The notes under the pieces are model-generated. The model had not been told where the DNA came from, made no database searches, and saw nothing but the letters and a program-made list of their open reading frames with translations. The position numbers were made by a program, and so were the translations under genes. A DNA stretch of 64,000 bases from Micrasema longulum (lineage: Eukaryota; Arthropoda; Insecta; Trichoptera; Brachycentridae), in the NCBI GenBank assembly GCA_022494885.1, contig JAGVSM010004867.1, positions 1-64,000 of the forward strand, read 5' to 3'. Numbering within the stretch: the stretch's first letter is position 1; each line of letters opens with the position of its first letter. Shown here piece after piece: positions 22,131-32,517 of this stretch.

Positions 22131-22540
22131 TTTGCCATTGAGCTACTGAAGATGCCTTCTTAGTAGAAAGCGCGCGTTGGTCAAATTAAATAAAAGTGAA
22201 TCTAAACCCAGAAGTTTTATCGATAATTTTATCTAAATCATTATTATGGATAGTCAAATATAATAATAAGCTGCGCATAGTCGCTTATATAGACGATTCG
22301 CCCCGCTTAGGCCCGGAAGAGTTAAATAAGACTAATTTCAACGCTAATATGAAACTCAAACTCTAAGATCTTCGCGGAACCTCTGATATTTACATACACT
22401 TACAAACACCAGCTATCTATTATTCGGACATTCAATTAATTCGTTTTTTTCCTTATATATTCAATGTAAACTGGCCTTTTCAATGCTAATTTTTCTTAAT
22501 TTCTAGAGAAATTGCATAACCAATATTTCGGTACCTATTT
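22131..22540. other. Mostly unassigned; small dispersed repeat at 22250-22310
   Basis: AAGCTGCGCATAGTCGCTTA plus AGACGATTCGCCCC recurs at 24610-24650 (AAGCTGCGCATGATCGCTTA). Nothing else recognised. Confidence 0.4.
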
Positions 22541-22544
22541 ACAT

Positions 22545-22700
22545 TTCCGCCACGCGGTCTAATGATAGGCGCGTTTTCCTACCATGCAGGAGGTCTCGTG
22601 TTCGATTCCCGACATGGTTGACATGAAATATTTATTTTACACTGGAATATATAGTCCCTAAGCTGTCACCTGAAACGTAAAACTGACATTATGTTAATTC
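22545..22700 (+). mobile_element. tRNA-Gly-derived SINE
   Basis: Head with GCGGTCTAATGATAGGCGCG (A box, with changes) and GTTCGATTCCCGACATGG (B box). The body contains TATAGTCCCTAAGCTGTCAC, matching copies at 14090 and 57090. Confidence 0.75.
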
Positions 22701-22859
22701 ATAATACCATATCGTCGCCTTAATTCGAATACAACGTAAATCACTAAATGATAACTTTACAGGATACAATAAAAACTTCATAGATCGGTAATTTTGTACT
22801 GACCGAATTGAATCTATACAATTTAAATGTATCTCGTATTGCAATTTTAGACGGTTGAC

Positions 22860-23510
22860 TCTGAATACAGGTCCAGGATGGCTGACGCCATTTTTATGTA
22901 TAAAACTTTAAATAACATGATAGATTGCCCTAAGATTATATCACTTATTAATTTTCGAGTCCCAGTAACGCAGACCAGAAACCAATCTTTATTTAAAATT
23001 TCTAAAAGTTCCACTAAATCTTTTCAAAATTCATTTGTTATAAGAACCTGCAATACGTGTAATCAAAAATTAATTTGTAATGATATTAATAACATATCTT
23101 TAACTTCCTTTAAAAATGAAATATCCAAAAATAATTCAAGTTATGATGTCGCGCCTTGAATCTGCAGCCTATATTATGCAGGTTATGTGCAGTTCTGTAT
23201 GTAGGCACATAATAAATGTACACTGTATGGTCAACTATAGTTGTATTATATATTATAATGTGCCACTGTGTTAACAAATATTTAAAAGTAGATATATTTT
23301 TGATAATAGATATTACATTTACATTTTTAGTAACATAAGTTTTGTATGATTAATTATTTTATGTTATTATATTTTTATGTGACAACATTAACAATAACAA
23401 TATTATGTGGAAGCCTCTAATTGGACTTTATGATATGTATTTATAATATAATTGTATCTTATACATTTATAAATGTCTGTTGGCTTTCCAACGAAATAAA
23501 ATAAAATGAT
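22860..23510 (+). mobile_element. LINE C-terminal end and 3' UTR
   Basis: The plus frame 22878-23159 encodes a MYKTLNNMID start, a VPVTQTRNQSLF block and a terminal SLTSFKNEISKN, as in tails of non-LTR elements. The long 3' UTR ends GGCTTTCCAACGAAATAAAA. Only the last ~95 codons remain; clade not assigned. Confidence 0.6.
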
Positions 23511-23842
23511 GCTTAAATGTTTTTTTTTTACCGAATATTTTTTTTTAAGCTTTACATATTTTGTTAAGTGTTTTATCCAAATAAATTTATACTACTGTAC
23601 CACCGCCACCTACTACTACTACAGGAATATACATATTCTTTAAGATACGCATTTATTATTCGAAAATTATGTTTTTATCTCTTATCTATCAAAAATTCAT
23701 TCGTTCAAATGAAAGAGATGGATACTATTTTGTACGGTGAAAAATGTTCAATCGTAATCTTAAAAAAAAAAAAAAAAACTTCAGTTGTATTCAAATTAAG
23801 GCGTTGATATATTATGTAGGTACACTAGCAAATTAATCTAAC

Positions 23843-23910
23843 GAATGAGGAAGTTCAGCGTTACGGGAAATTGTATATGAAAATGTTTCTTACACGCTGT
23901 AGAAATAAGA
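23843..23910 (+). repeat. End fragment of the AATGAGGAAGTTCAG MITE family
   Basis: ATGAGGAAGTTCAGCGTTAC then GGGAAATTG match the terminus of the element at 57374-57770 (in its right-end orientation). Confidence 0.55.
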
Positions 23911-23915
23911 GCATT

Positions 23916-24352
23916 TAATTGAACGTAGTTATGCAGAAAGCAGCCAGTCCACAATTTTGAAAAAATAAAATGTTGATGTTATCGGGTGCAGTAAGGTCAA
24001 TTCTACGTCTTGCTAAAAACAGCAAGACCACTTTCATACAAAATATTATTTTAATCACCTTTTGAAAATGGTGTCCACCACAAAAACGGCATTTTTCAAT
24101 TTGCAGAAAACACCAACAGCCCTAGAAAATCGTAACGAATTTTAAAAATTATTGAAACTTGTTAAAAAATACAATTAGATTCTTGTTTGTAATATAAAAA
24201 AAACTAATATATTCATTGTTTATCATTTGTCAAAGTCAAAAACAATCCAACTGTTGTGTAGATTTGTTTATTCACTCATTTCACAAAGGTGCTATTATCT
24301 CAGTTTCAATTTTCTATGGCTGGCTGCTTTCTGCATAACTATGTTCAATTAT
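23916..24352. mobile_element. MITE with TAATTGAACGTAGTTATGCA ends, intact copy
   Basis: About 437 bp. The left end TAATTGAACGTAGTTATGCA continues GAAAGCAGCCAG. The right end is the reverse complement with one change near the tip (CTGGCTGCTTTCTGCATAAC). TIRs are about 30 bp; a TA target site is possible. No coding frame. This is the reference for the split copy at 13084-16530. Confidence 0.85.
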
Positions 24353-25495
24353 AATCCGAAATTTCTCGCAAATGTTTTTTTTTTTTAATAGACCGATGTA
24401 CACAGTCCGTGCTTTTTACGTACTACTTGTTTTGCTTGTCAAAATCGACGTGATATGACGTGACGACACTTGCTCTCTCCGCTGGTCATTCCTTTCCTTC
24501 GGGGACGACTTTTTGGATCGGATTTGTATGGAGTGTTATCTCTATATATTATTTCTCTATGCCATAAACATGGTTACTGTAAAACATTATTATCGAAAGT
24601 CAAATAAAATGGTAAGCTGCGCATGATCGCTTATTTAGACGATTCGCCCCTGTTATCCACGTGTCACAATGCCAGACAAACTATACACACGTGTCTTCAC
24701 TTATGCTGAATTGTAATATTGAATCAGAATAACATTACACTCCACTACACCAGGCAGTGACGGATGCATCCTCTTTAAAGGAATAACAAACGTATAAAAA
24801 TACTTCTAGTTAAATATACATAATTTAATGTCCGTACCTCTTTTATTTCTGAGTGGGCATAGTCTCATTACTTATTATTAGGCTCACCATAATCACTTTA
24901 TCTACCATATTAAAATTGTTATTGCAATTCTTCCTTCTTTTAAAAAACACGCACTATCCTGGATTCGAACTAAAGATATGAACTCTTTTTCTACGATATT
25001 ATTTGTTGCCCTTTAATAATAAGGAATATTTTTATGTTTTTTAAATATTTATTATTTCCCTTTTTAATTACTATAAAGAAAAAAAAACCATATAACCTTT
25101 TACTGAATATTTTATTTTCTTTCTCTTATGTTACACAAAAATATTATAACTGTCTATTTATTATAGGAGCAAAAATTCATTAACATTTTCTTGTATAGGT
25201 ACCCACGAACAGGCTATGCCTTTGTGGGATTTTTTCGTTTACTATTTTTACTATTAATATGTATTTCATTGCCATGTAATTATTCTTTATTTTTTGAATG
25301 CTCTGTTTTACCTTTTATGTATATTGTAAAAAACAAAAAAAAATAATGATAATAATTATAAAAATAATATGTTTCTGTATGAGTTCAATTTCAAGTTTGA
25401 TCGTTTTGTATACCTAATTGATTCATTTTAATTATTTTAAAAAATGGTAAAATAAAAAGTAAATATAATCGACTGATTCTATAGAGAGGAATTAA
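24353..25495. other. No recognised feature
   Basis: AT-rich, with a small dispersed repeat at 24590-24660 shared with 22250. No coding frame of note. Confidence 0.4.
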
Positions 25496-25723
25496 TACTT
25501 TTTTGGCTCAAAGGCAGCAAATCTACATAGGCCCGAGGATATATATAATCTTATCCCAGATTTATGGAAGTGTAATGGGATTGCCAGGCTGAGGAAGATG
25601 TTGACTGCATTTTTAATCTGTATTGGTCGGAGGGAGTCAGAGAAATTGTTGTCCGATGTAGAGAGACGTAAGCTGATGTCTAGTTTTACTGGTAATGACT
25701 TCGCATTTAGGATATATATATGA
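25496..25723 (+). pseudogene. Open frame of 75 codons, unknown
   Basis: Open from just after a stop at 25493 to TGA at 25721-25723, with no ATG near its start. The product includes RPEDIYNLIPDLWKCNGIAR and RRESEKLLSDVERRKL, charged and protein-like for so AT-rich a region. No splice sites checked convincingly. It may be an exon of an unknown gene or a retroelement fragment. I do not recognise the family. Confidence 0.3.
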
Positions 25724-25739
25724 TAATAAAATTGTAAGA

Positions 25740-26162
25740 ATTTTTTTATATTATTATAAAATAAATTATTTACTGCCTTAGAACGGGGAAGCTATCCTTA
25801 GTTAGGCAGTTGAGATGAACCACCAGCAAAAAAAATTAAGCTAGGTAAATAAAAAAAATCTTCAATATATACATGCAGGTACTACGAGGAGAGGCTGGGG
25901 TTAAAATAGGTAGGAAAAGAGGTGAGGGGACGGAAGGAAAACTCAAATATTTAAATACATAGTGACATTTTAACCATGATTTAAATGTGAGCAATGAAGG
26001 GGCGTCTCTGACATTAAGGGTAGATTATTCCACGATCGACCAGGTGTGAAAGGGTATTGGAAGGGTTATCTCCTTTTTAGAAAGAGATAGCTCATGTTGT
26101 GATAAAGGTTGTAAACGCTCCCTTAGATAAACAGGCGATGTGGGATTATTTGAAATATTGTC
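25740..26162 (-). mobile_element. Jockey-like LINE, C-terminal fragment and 3' UTR
   Basis: In reverse complement the sequence 26000-26160 matches the tail of the plus copy at 54640-55370 and the minus copy at 10270-10560 (TAGATAAACAGGCGATGTGG is shared). The match stops abruptly at about 26162, where a plus-strand CR1/L2-like element begins. Confidence 0.65.
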
Positions 26163-26560
26163 CGGAAACTGCTCCGGAATATCTAAGGGAACTATGCATT
26201 CCAGATGAACTAGCTGACAGGCGTCTCACGCTTAGATCAGCTACGTCTACGGCGAGAGGAAAGTTATTATACCTCTACGCAAACAGCGCACTAAATTTAG
26301 TGAACGCGCATTTGCGGTCGCAGGCCCTATGGCATGGAATGCTCTCCCAGCAGAGGTGCGAGGCTGTGAAGTGAAGTGATGTTTCGGAAAAAACTTAAAA
26401 CCCACTTGTTCTCTAAATCATTTGAATAAATCCGTAGTATGTGACAACAAAATAAATTATTTTAATTAAATTACAAGTTTAAAAGAATCACTATGTAAAG
26501 CGCCCTTGAGGTATTTTGTTACGAAAATGGCGCTATATAAGTTATCCATAATAATAATAA
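26163..26560 (+). mobile_element. CR1/L2-like LINE, C-terminal end and 3' tail
   Basis: Begins inside the coding tail (APEYLRELCIPDELADRRL) and continues with frameshifts through ...MFRKKLKTHLFS. The 3' end is GTAAAGCGCCCTTGAGGTAT with an AAAATGGCGCTATATAAG arm and an (ATA)n run. Closest relative here is the copy at 53655-54315. Confidence 0.85.
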
Positions 26561-27029
26561 TTGTGATCAGTTTTATAAAATAAATCATTTCAGCCCAAAA
26601 CTACATTTTAAAACAATATTTCGTTGCCAGCGCCGTTCAGGCAAAAGTTACTTACCCAAAAAACGCCATTTTGAGAAATCGTAATTTGAATGTTTGGAGA
26701 ACTAGGAAAAATCAGATTTTTGTGTTTTAGAAGTTTTATGCAGACAGCACAATTTCTTCATGTCTTTTTTTATAAATTCCATTGGTAACCTTTTCTTTTA
26801 GATACATTTTCATATTTCTGGAAGGTTTTTAATTATACGCCAAAGTTTCTTGATGAAAAAAATATTTTAATAAAAACGAGCAACTTTGAGTCACTAGGAG
26901 CTAAATAAAGAAAAGTATGAATATATTTTTTTCTAATAACCAATAAGTTCGATCTATGAAAACATCTACACAAATTATTGTAAATATATGTAAATGCAAA
27001 TATATTGCAACAGAGATGAACTACATTTT
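26561..27029. other. No recognised feature
   Basis: No gene or bordered repeat recognised. Confidence 0.4.
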
Positions 27030-27450
27030 TTTGAAAGGAATTAAGAATTCTAGGCATTTACAAGGCTTATGACCTGTCACTTTCATATTCTCTTCTATAA
27101 AGTATTCTTCATCTCTGTTGTTATATATTGAATCCAGTTCTTGTCTTAAAAAAATTGGACGTACTAAAAATATTGTTAATAAAACAAACTGGTCTAGAAT
27201 AAATATAAAAATTGAAAACTATTTTCAGGCGTTGCCTAGTATGCAGATGAAATAATTCGGTAAGAATCTTACCCGCTTCAATAAAGGTTTCGGCTCTTTA
27301 ACTTCACAACGATCAAGAAATGGAAGAATTGAAGTAATATATATGTTCAAATATCGGCAGACTGGTGAATTTTACACAGTGTGTAAATGACAGATCATGA
27401 GCCCTGTAAATGCCTAGACTTCTACATTACCTTGTTTAAAAGGTTCTCAA
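27030..27450. repeat. Two family G fragments in opposite orientation
   Basis: Plus-strand block near 27045-27085 (TAGGCATTTACAAGGCTTAT, GACCTGTCAC). A minus-strand block at 27290-27450 carries GTTCAAATATCGGCAGACTG, ATGAGCCCTGTAAATGCCTA and TTCTACATTACCTTGTTTAA. Probably two insertions of one family. Confidence 0.6.
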
Positions 27451-27799
27451 TCTCTTTTGCTATATATTAATATGAATAATTTTATATTCCGACTCGTTGG
27501 TTGAGAAACAATGAAGTACTGTTAATCGATCAGCATAGAAAAAACAGTGGCCTTAATTAATGACCCGTCTTTGTTGTATTGTTAACTCAAGACAAGATCT
27601 GGACTTTTTAAGTTTACAACGATTTAAATAAGCACCAAATAAATAGTCCAGATCTTTTCTTGATGTCCCTTTTGTTTGTAAATGCTTCTTTTTATTATTT
27701 TTTAATGTTTTAACTGTTCTTATATAGAAATATTTATATCTATGAATTGTATAAATGAACTATGTCCGTAAATAAATAAATATGTAAGTAAATGCATCA
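27451..27799. other. No recognised feature
   Basis: AT-rich filler with no supportable gene. Confidence 0.4.
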
Positions 27800-28380
27800 T
27801 ACTACACAGTTCGCCCGCACCTAGAGTATTCCTCTGTCATCTGGTCTCCATATTATGATGTTCACATCAAAAATATTGAATCAGTTCAACATCGATTTTT
27901 AAGAAAGATAGGCTGGAGATTGGGCTTATCCAGATACCAATATACGTATAATGAGTTAGAAACTAGCTTAAATATATCTTCTCTTTCAAGACCGTCGAAA
28001 TAAATCCGACCTTCTAGTCCTGTTCAAAATTCTAATCTCACTCTTTGATGCGCCTGAACTACTGAACTCAGTAAAATTAAATATCCCAACTAGAAACAAA
28101 AAAAAAAATGCTTTTTTATACCGATAACCAAAGAACTAACTATGGTTTTCATTCCCCCATCCCCGAAATTCTTAGTTCTGCCAACAAACATACTAGTCTT
28201 GATTTCTTTGATAACAAGTTGTCTTCTTTCATTAGATCACTGAATCAAATTCAATTATAAACACATCTCTCCCGCTTCCACTCCCACCAAGTCTACCATA
28301 TACCATTGTGTCTTTCTACTTTCTTTTATAATAATTTTCTATGTATACTGTCCTTAAAAATGCCCTTAAATAAATACACA
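27800..28380 (+). mobile_element. LINE RT C-terminal fragment (Jockey/R1-like)
   Basis: Plus-strand translation gives VRPHLEYSSVIWSPYYDVHI then ESVQHRFLRKIGWRLG, a standard end of a non-LTR reverse transcriptase domain. Downstream pieces (LLNSVKLNIPTRNK-like, then FFDNKLSSFIRSLNQIQL before a stop) follow in other frames. Decayed 3' end. Confidence 0.75.
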
Positions 28381-28940
28381 AATACGAATCACAAGGTAAC
28401 AGATGTTTATAAAAATATCTTGATGCGATTGTTTTTACAGCAAATATAGTCAGCTTCCTCACAAAATAAATACTCTGTTGTTTCTTTAATTAAATTTTAA
28501 TTAAATTTTGACCTAGTTTCCACTTCATGGTATGGAACCGACAATTTAATAATATCATTTTACACACTTTTAGTATCTGATTAATATAAAATATGCATTG
28601 ATGTTCTAGATTCTAGTCTATTGATATGTAACAAGACACAATATAACAAGGATACAAAGACAACAAAATAAAATCATTAAACTAATATGCAACTTACCCT
28701 ACTTGACTAGAAGGCACCAGTCTGTCGCTGCTCATTTTGTTTATGTGATCTCTCCAGAATCTTCTACAGGATCTGCTCCAGTGCACTATATCTTTGATTT
28801 CACACGTTTTCCGTATAAAGTCATTTATTTGTGCTTTATTAAGTTAGTTCATAACATCTTAAGAACCAATATAAACTTTTAATAAAATAATATTTTTTTT
28901 ATAAAAATTTCTCAATAACATATTTTTTAAAATTAATTTT
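28381..28940. other. No recognised feature
   Basis: AT-rich; no coding frame or repeat border. Confidence 0.4.
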
Positions 28941-28944
28941 AAAT

Positions 28945-29480
28945 ATTTAGATTTATTCTATTTCCTTTATTTCTTCAGGTAACTCATTGTACAGTTTCAA
29001 TCCCTTGTACAATGAGTTTTGAGATAATCTTATCTTTTTTTTACCCCTTGTTTCATATGTATGACATTGTTGGTTAAATTTTATTATTGTTTTTATTTTA
29101 TTCATCCCCTTAATTATTTTATGCATAAAAATTGCTACATTATATTTAATTTGTTGCTTTACTGTTAGTGAGCCAATTTCTTTGTGCATTCTTTCTACAT
29201 TAGAATAGATATTTCTTTTGAATATAATCCTCATCGCCTTATTTTGAAGAATTTGTATATTTTTAATTTCTCCTCCATTGCACAAAAAAAGAATGGAAGA
29301 ACAGTAATTTTTGTGTGGACATGTTATTGTTTTATATATAAGACTTTTTATATCTACTACAATTCGTAATCTTCCCATAAATGAATTTTATTTGTTACAA
29401 ATTGAGAATGTGTTTTGAAATTCAAATATCTATCCAAGTAGACCCCGTGATACTTTATTTCGTCCACAGAATTTATATTC
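28945..29480 (-). mobile_element. LINE, RT C-terminal region
   Basis: The minus frame 29378-28953 (141 codons) contains ILQNKAMRIIFKRNIYSN, VKQQIKYNVAIFMHKI, a KIRLSQNSLYKGLKLYNELP block and a terminal stop after EEIKEIE. This is the post-RT tail organisation of a non-LTR element. Upstream minus codons run to about 29470. Confidence 0.75.
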
Positions 29481-29489
29481 AAATTATCA

Positions 29490-29890
29490 ATATTAATATA
29501 CAATATTACGGATTACAAATCCTGGGGTATTATTTCTGACCCTGTCGCGCAGAGTGTTTCTGGTAATCGATCTGAGGACCCTCATCTCTGATGTTCTTAG
29601 CAGGTTCTTCGTTCTCGCGGTGTCTGGTCTTGTTTCTACCGAATATGTCAAGATGGGTCTTACACATGTCTTATATATTCTATGTTTGCTGTCAATTTGC
29701 ATGTTTTTAATTTTCTATGTATTTTTTTAGTCATCCTGACACTTGAGATGTTTTGTTGACTTGATCTCGGACTTCATTGTACAAATCATATATTACAGAT
29801 ACATCAATTCCTAAATTTCTGAAACTTGCAATTTGTTCTATTGATTCGTAACAATAATTAGTTTACACCTTTTAGGTCGTCTCGCTATAA
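29490..29890 (-). mobile_element. LINE RT fragment (YKTCVRPILTY type)
   Basis: Minus frame 29702-29493: YKTCVRPILTYSVETRPDTA, then TSEMRVLRSITRNTLRDRVR. Matches the C-terminal RT/tail of RTE/Jockey-like elements. Broken upstream. Confidence 0.7.
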
Positions 29891-30004
29891 CTAAACATTT
29901 ATTTTAGATAAAAATAACATGTATTCTAAACTCAAATTTCCCAGTGTTTCAATGACTAATAACAATGAGTCAATAGTAAATATTTTTCAGTTTAATCTCT
30001 AAAA

Positions 30005-30229
30005 ACAATACTGTCCTGTCCCAACTCCGTGACAGGCTCGACCTAGCAGAACAGGGCAACGGGACAACATAACGATTCAACCGTAGTTCGAACCCTGGGG
30101 TTAACTAGATTTGAGCGGAGATTGCCAGCCCGTCTATTTTTAGGGCAATGTTTCGGTATTTTGCCCTGTCCTCCAAATCTCTGTTCACACTAGGACAATA
30201 GGTCCTAAGCTGGGACAAGACAGTATTGT
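30005..30229. mobile_element. Inverted-repeat MITE (ACAATACTGTCCTGTCCCA)
   Basis: Left end ACAATACTGTCCTGTCCCA, right end TGGGACAAGACAGTATTGT: 19-bp TIRs with one mismatch, 225 bp in all. GC-richer than its flanks, non-coding. Superfamily not assigned. Confidence 0.75.
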
Positions 30230-31689
30230 CCTGTCCTCGTGTGACTACGCGTTATAGTTACAACTACTTTCTCATACTGTTGTTCTTTCAAAATAAAACA
30301 AAAAAGTACCTTCACAATTCACAATATTAACAAGGGAAATATCACATAGTACAAATACAGATAAAAATATATGAAATGGATTTTGAAAAATTGTTTGTAT
30401 TTTTAAAATTAATATGGATCTTGTGGAGAAATGTTGTCTTACCTACATAACTTTAAAAAAAAGATTATTTCAAAATATGCTTCTCCAAAAACGTGACCCA
30501 TTTGGACTTGATAATTGTGTCAAGATTTGTGACGATGTTCTATTTGAATTTAAACGGTAACAAACGAAGTTTAAAATTTACCTGAATCGGTACGTATTAT
30601 GGGCGTGGCCAATTCAATGGACCGTTTTTACGGGAATTCAAAATTATACATTGAAAAATATTTTTTATGTTACGAATAAGTAGTAAAAAAAATATTTTTA
30701 TACTCGACAGTATTTCATAGACCATTTTTAATTTAAAATTGTAATAAAAAAAGTGGCGTTTCCCTATTATATACGTAGTGTGATTTGAAATAAATTTATT
30801 TAATTTTCTCAATCGATCAAACCACAAACTTATTGCTTCTAGTATAAATAATTACTTAACAAAAGATTGTTTCTTTTTTGATAGAACTTTGTGTATTAAA
30901 ATAACCTTGTCACTCGGCAATGGTAATGTTTATTTTTGCATAACTTTATTTAGTTAATAAAGTATGTAACTAATCTAACAACTAGAATGCAAGACCACAT
31001 TAAATATAAAACTATCATGGAATGCAAAACCAACTGTTAACGCTCCCACTCAGCATGCAAACAGCTTGCATAATTTCCCACCTTTGCGTATTTTGCATAA
31101 TTTAAAATAACTCTTCACATTCTAGAATCCTTTTCCTCAAACGAACTTTAAACCCAATCGTTTCCTTTATATATGCGTTTGCTATACAAGTCCATGTGTA
31201 CTATACTTGTGTAGATTCTTTATTCTAAGTATACTGATTATCTCATTGACTGCCAAGAATCAGACCAAAAAAGATGATTTAGAATCTAAGTAAAACCAGC
31301 TTTTGCTGTCAATTGATGTCAGTTGGCATCAATACTAATAATATCACTATCATTTTGTATGATGTTGATTGGTAATTAACACAAAAGACAATACATTTTA
31401 ATCAATCAAACGAAAAATCAAGTTCTAGTAAAAATGACACTAATCTTCGGTAGAGAATTTATCAATATCAAACAGTGACTTTTATTGATTTTTCTACAGT
31501 ATTTTTACCATTGTGAATTTTCAGGCAATCTATAGCCTGCTCATGATCACCCAAAAAACAATAATTAAAATATCTATATGTATCTTCCTACCTTTCCCTC
31601 GCACTCATTATCAAAAAAAGGCAAAGTCCTTACAATTATGTAATTTTATTTTATTAAGTTAAAAAGCTGAAATCTTCATTTTCTTCACA
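30230..31689. other. No recognised feature
   Basis: AT-rich sequence upstream of the first visible CHSY1 exon. I looked for the preceding exon (expected to end in a Trp-x-Tyr-Glu-like run at a GT donor) and did not find it. Probably intron. Confidence 0.4.
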
Positions 31690-31930
31690 AACATCAACAG
31701 ATGAAAGCATTGAAGGAATATAGATGTTCAAATATGGGCAGAATGGTGAATGTTACATTGTGTGTAAAGTGGCCACTTAAACCAGCCATTGACAGGTCAT
31801 AAGCCCTGTAGATGCCTAGACTTCTATATTACCTTCTCTAAAATGTTCTTCATCTCTGTTGTAATATGTTAAGGTTAACAGCTCCCCAGGGAGTTGAATC
31901 CAGTCCTTGTCTACAAAAATTTGGACAAAC
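31690..31930 (-). repeat. Family G repeat
   Basis: Minus-oriented copy: GTTCAAATATGGGCAGAATG, GTGGCCACTTAAACCAGCC, TGACAGGTCATAAGCCCTGT, then a CCCCAGGGAGTTGAATCCAG stretch. Confidence 0.65.
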
Positions 31931-32376
31931 TCAAAATATTGTTGATGTTAAAAAAAATATTAAAACGTAATATGTTTTAATGTTGTTAAATTGAATAACT
32001 ATCGGTAGTCAGATGGTGGAACAGTCCATCTGTAATTTTTTCGGTTTTCTGATTTTCAACAGTTTTAATAAATATTTCAGTAAATATGCATAAAAAGGAA
32101 AAGAAAATAAAACGGTATTGTTAATTTATTATTGAAAAGTATTACTTAAATATTTTTTAAGTGTGTGCACTAAAGTCATGAAATTAAGTCTTTTTTAGCT
32201 CTTCTGAATATTTTTATAAATTACAAATGGTCCTTTCAGCCATCAGACTACCGATATTGTTATGTAGCTGTGAGGGAATAACATGCTCCACTTTATGCAC
32301 TCTAAAAATCTTTGTAATTAATGGGATTTACTATCATTCTGGTCAAAACTAAAAATGTTCTCCATTTTGTTTTCAG

Positions 32377-32517
32377 ATGCAGTCTATCCTATATCACAAC
32401 TCCAGTGGAAGTCAGGCCTTCACAGGAATGCTCAAGAGAAGAGAAGTTCACCAAGCCATCACAATGCATCCTGTCAAAGATCACCGACACATGTATAGAA
32501 TTCACTCCTATCTTAAG
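32377..32517 (+). CDS. CHSY1: CHSY1-like, first visible exon
   Basis: 141 bp, phase 0 at both ends. Acceptor TTGTTTTCAG, donor AAG/GTAATT. It encodes MQSILYHNSSG, then AFTGMLKRREVHQAITMHP and YRIHSYLK, matching the stretch that links the two catalytic domains. The ATG at its start is probably an internal Met, because the family has a Tyr-Glu-Met-type run at this place. Confidence 0.9.

Noticed and set aside
26099..26374. 91-codon open frame that looks like a LINE tail protein
   Set aside because: Its first third is antisense Jockey-like sequence and its last two thirds CR1/L2-like coding; a chance fusion at an insertion junction.
30230..32376. The preceding CHSY1 exon
   Set aside because: Looked for a coding block ending in the family's Trp-x-Tyr-Glu run at a GT donor; none could be supported.
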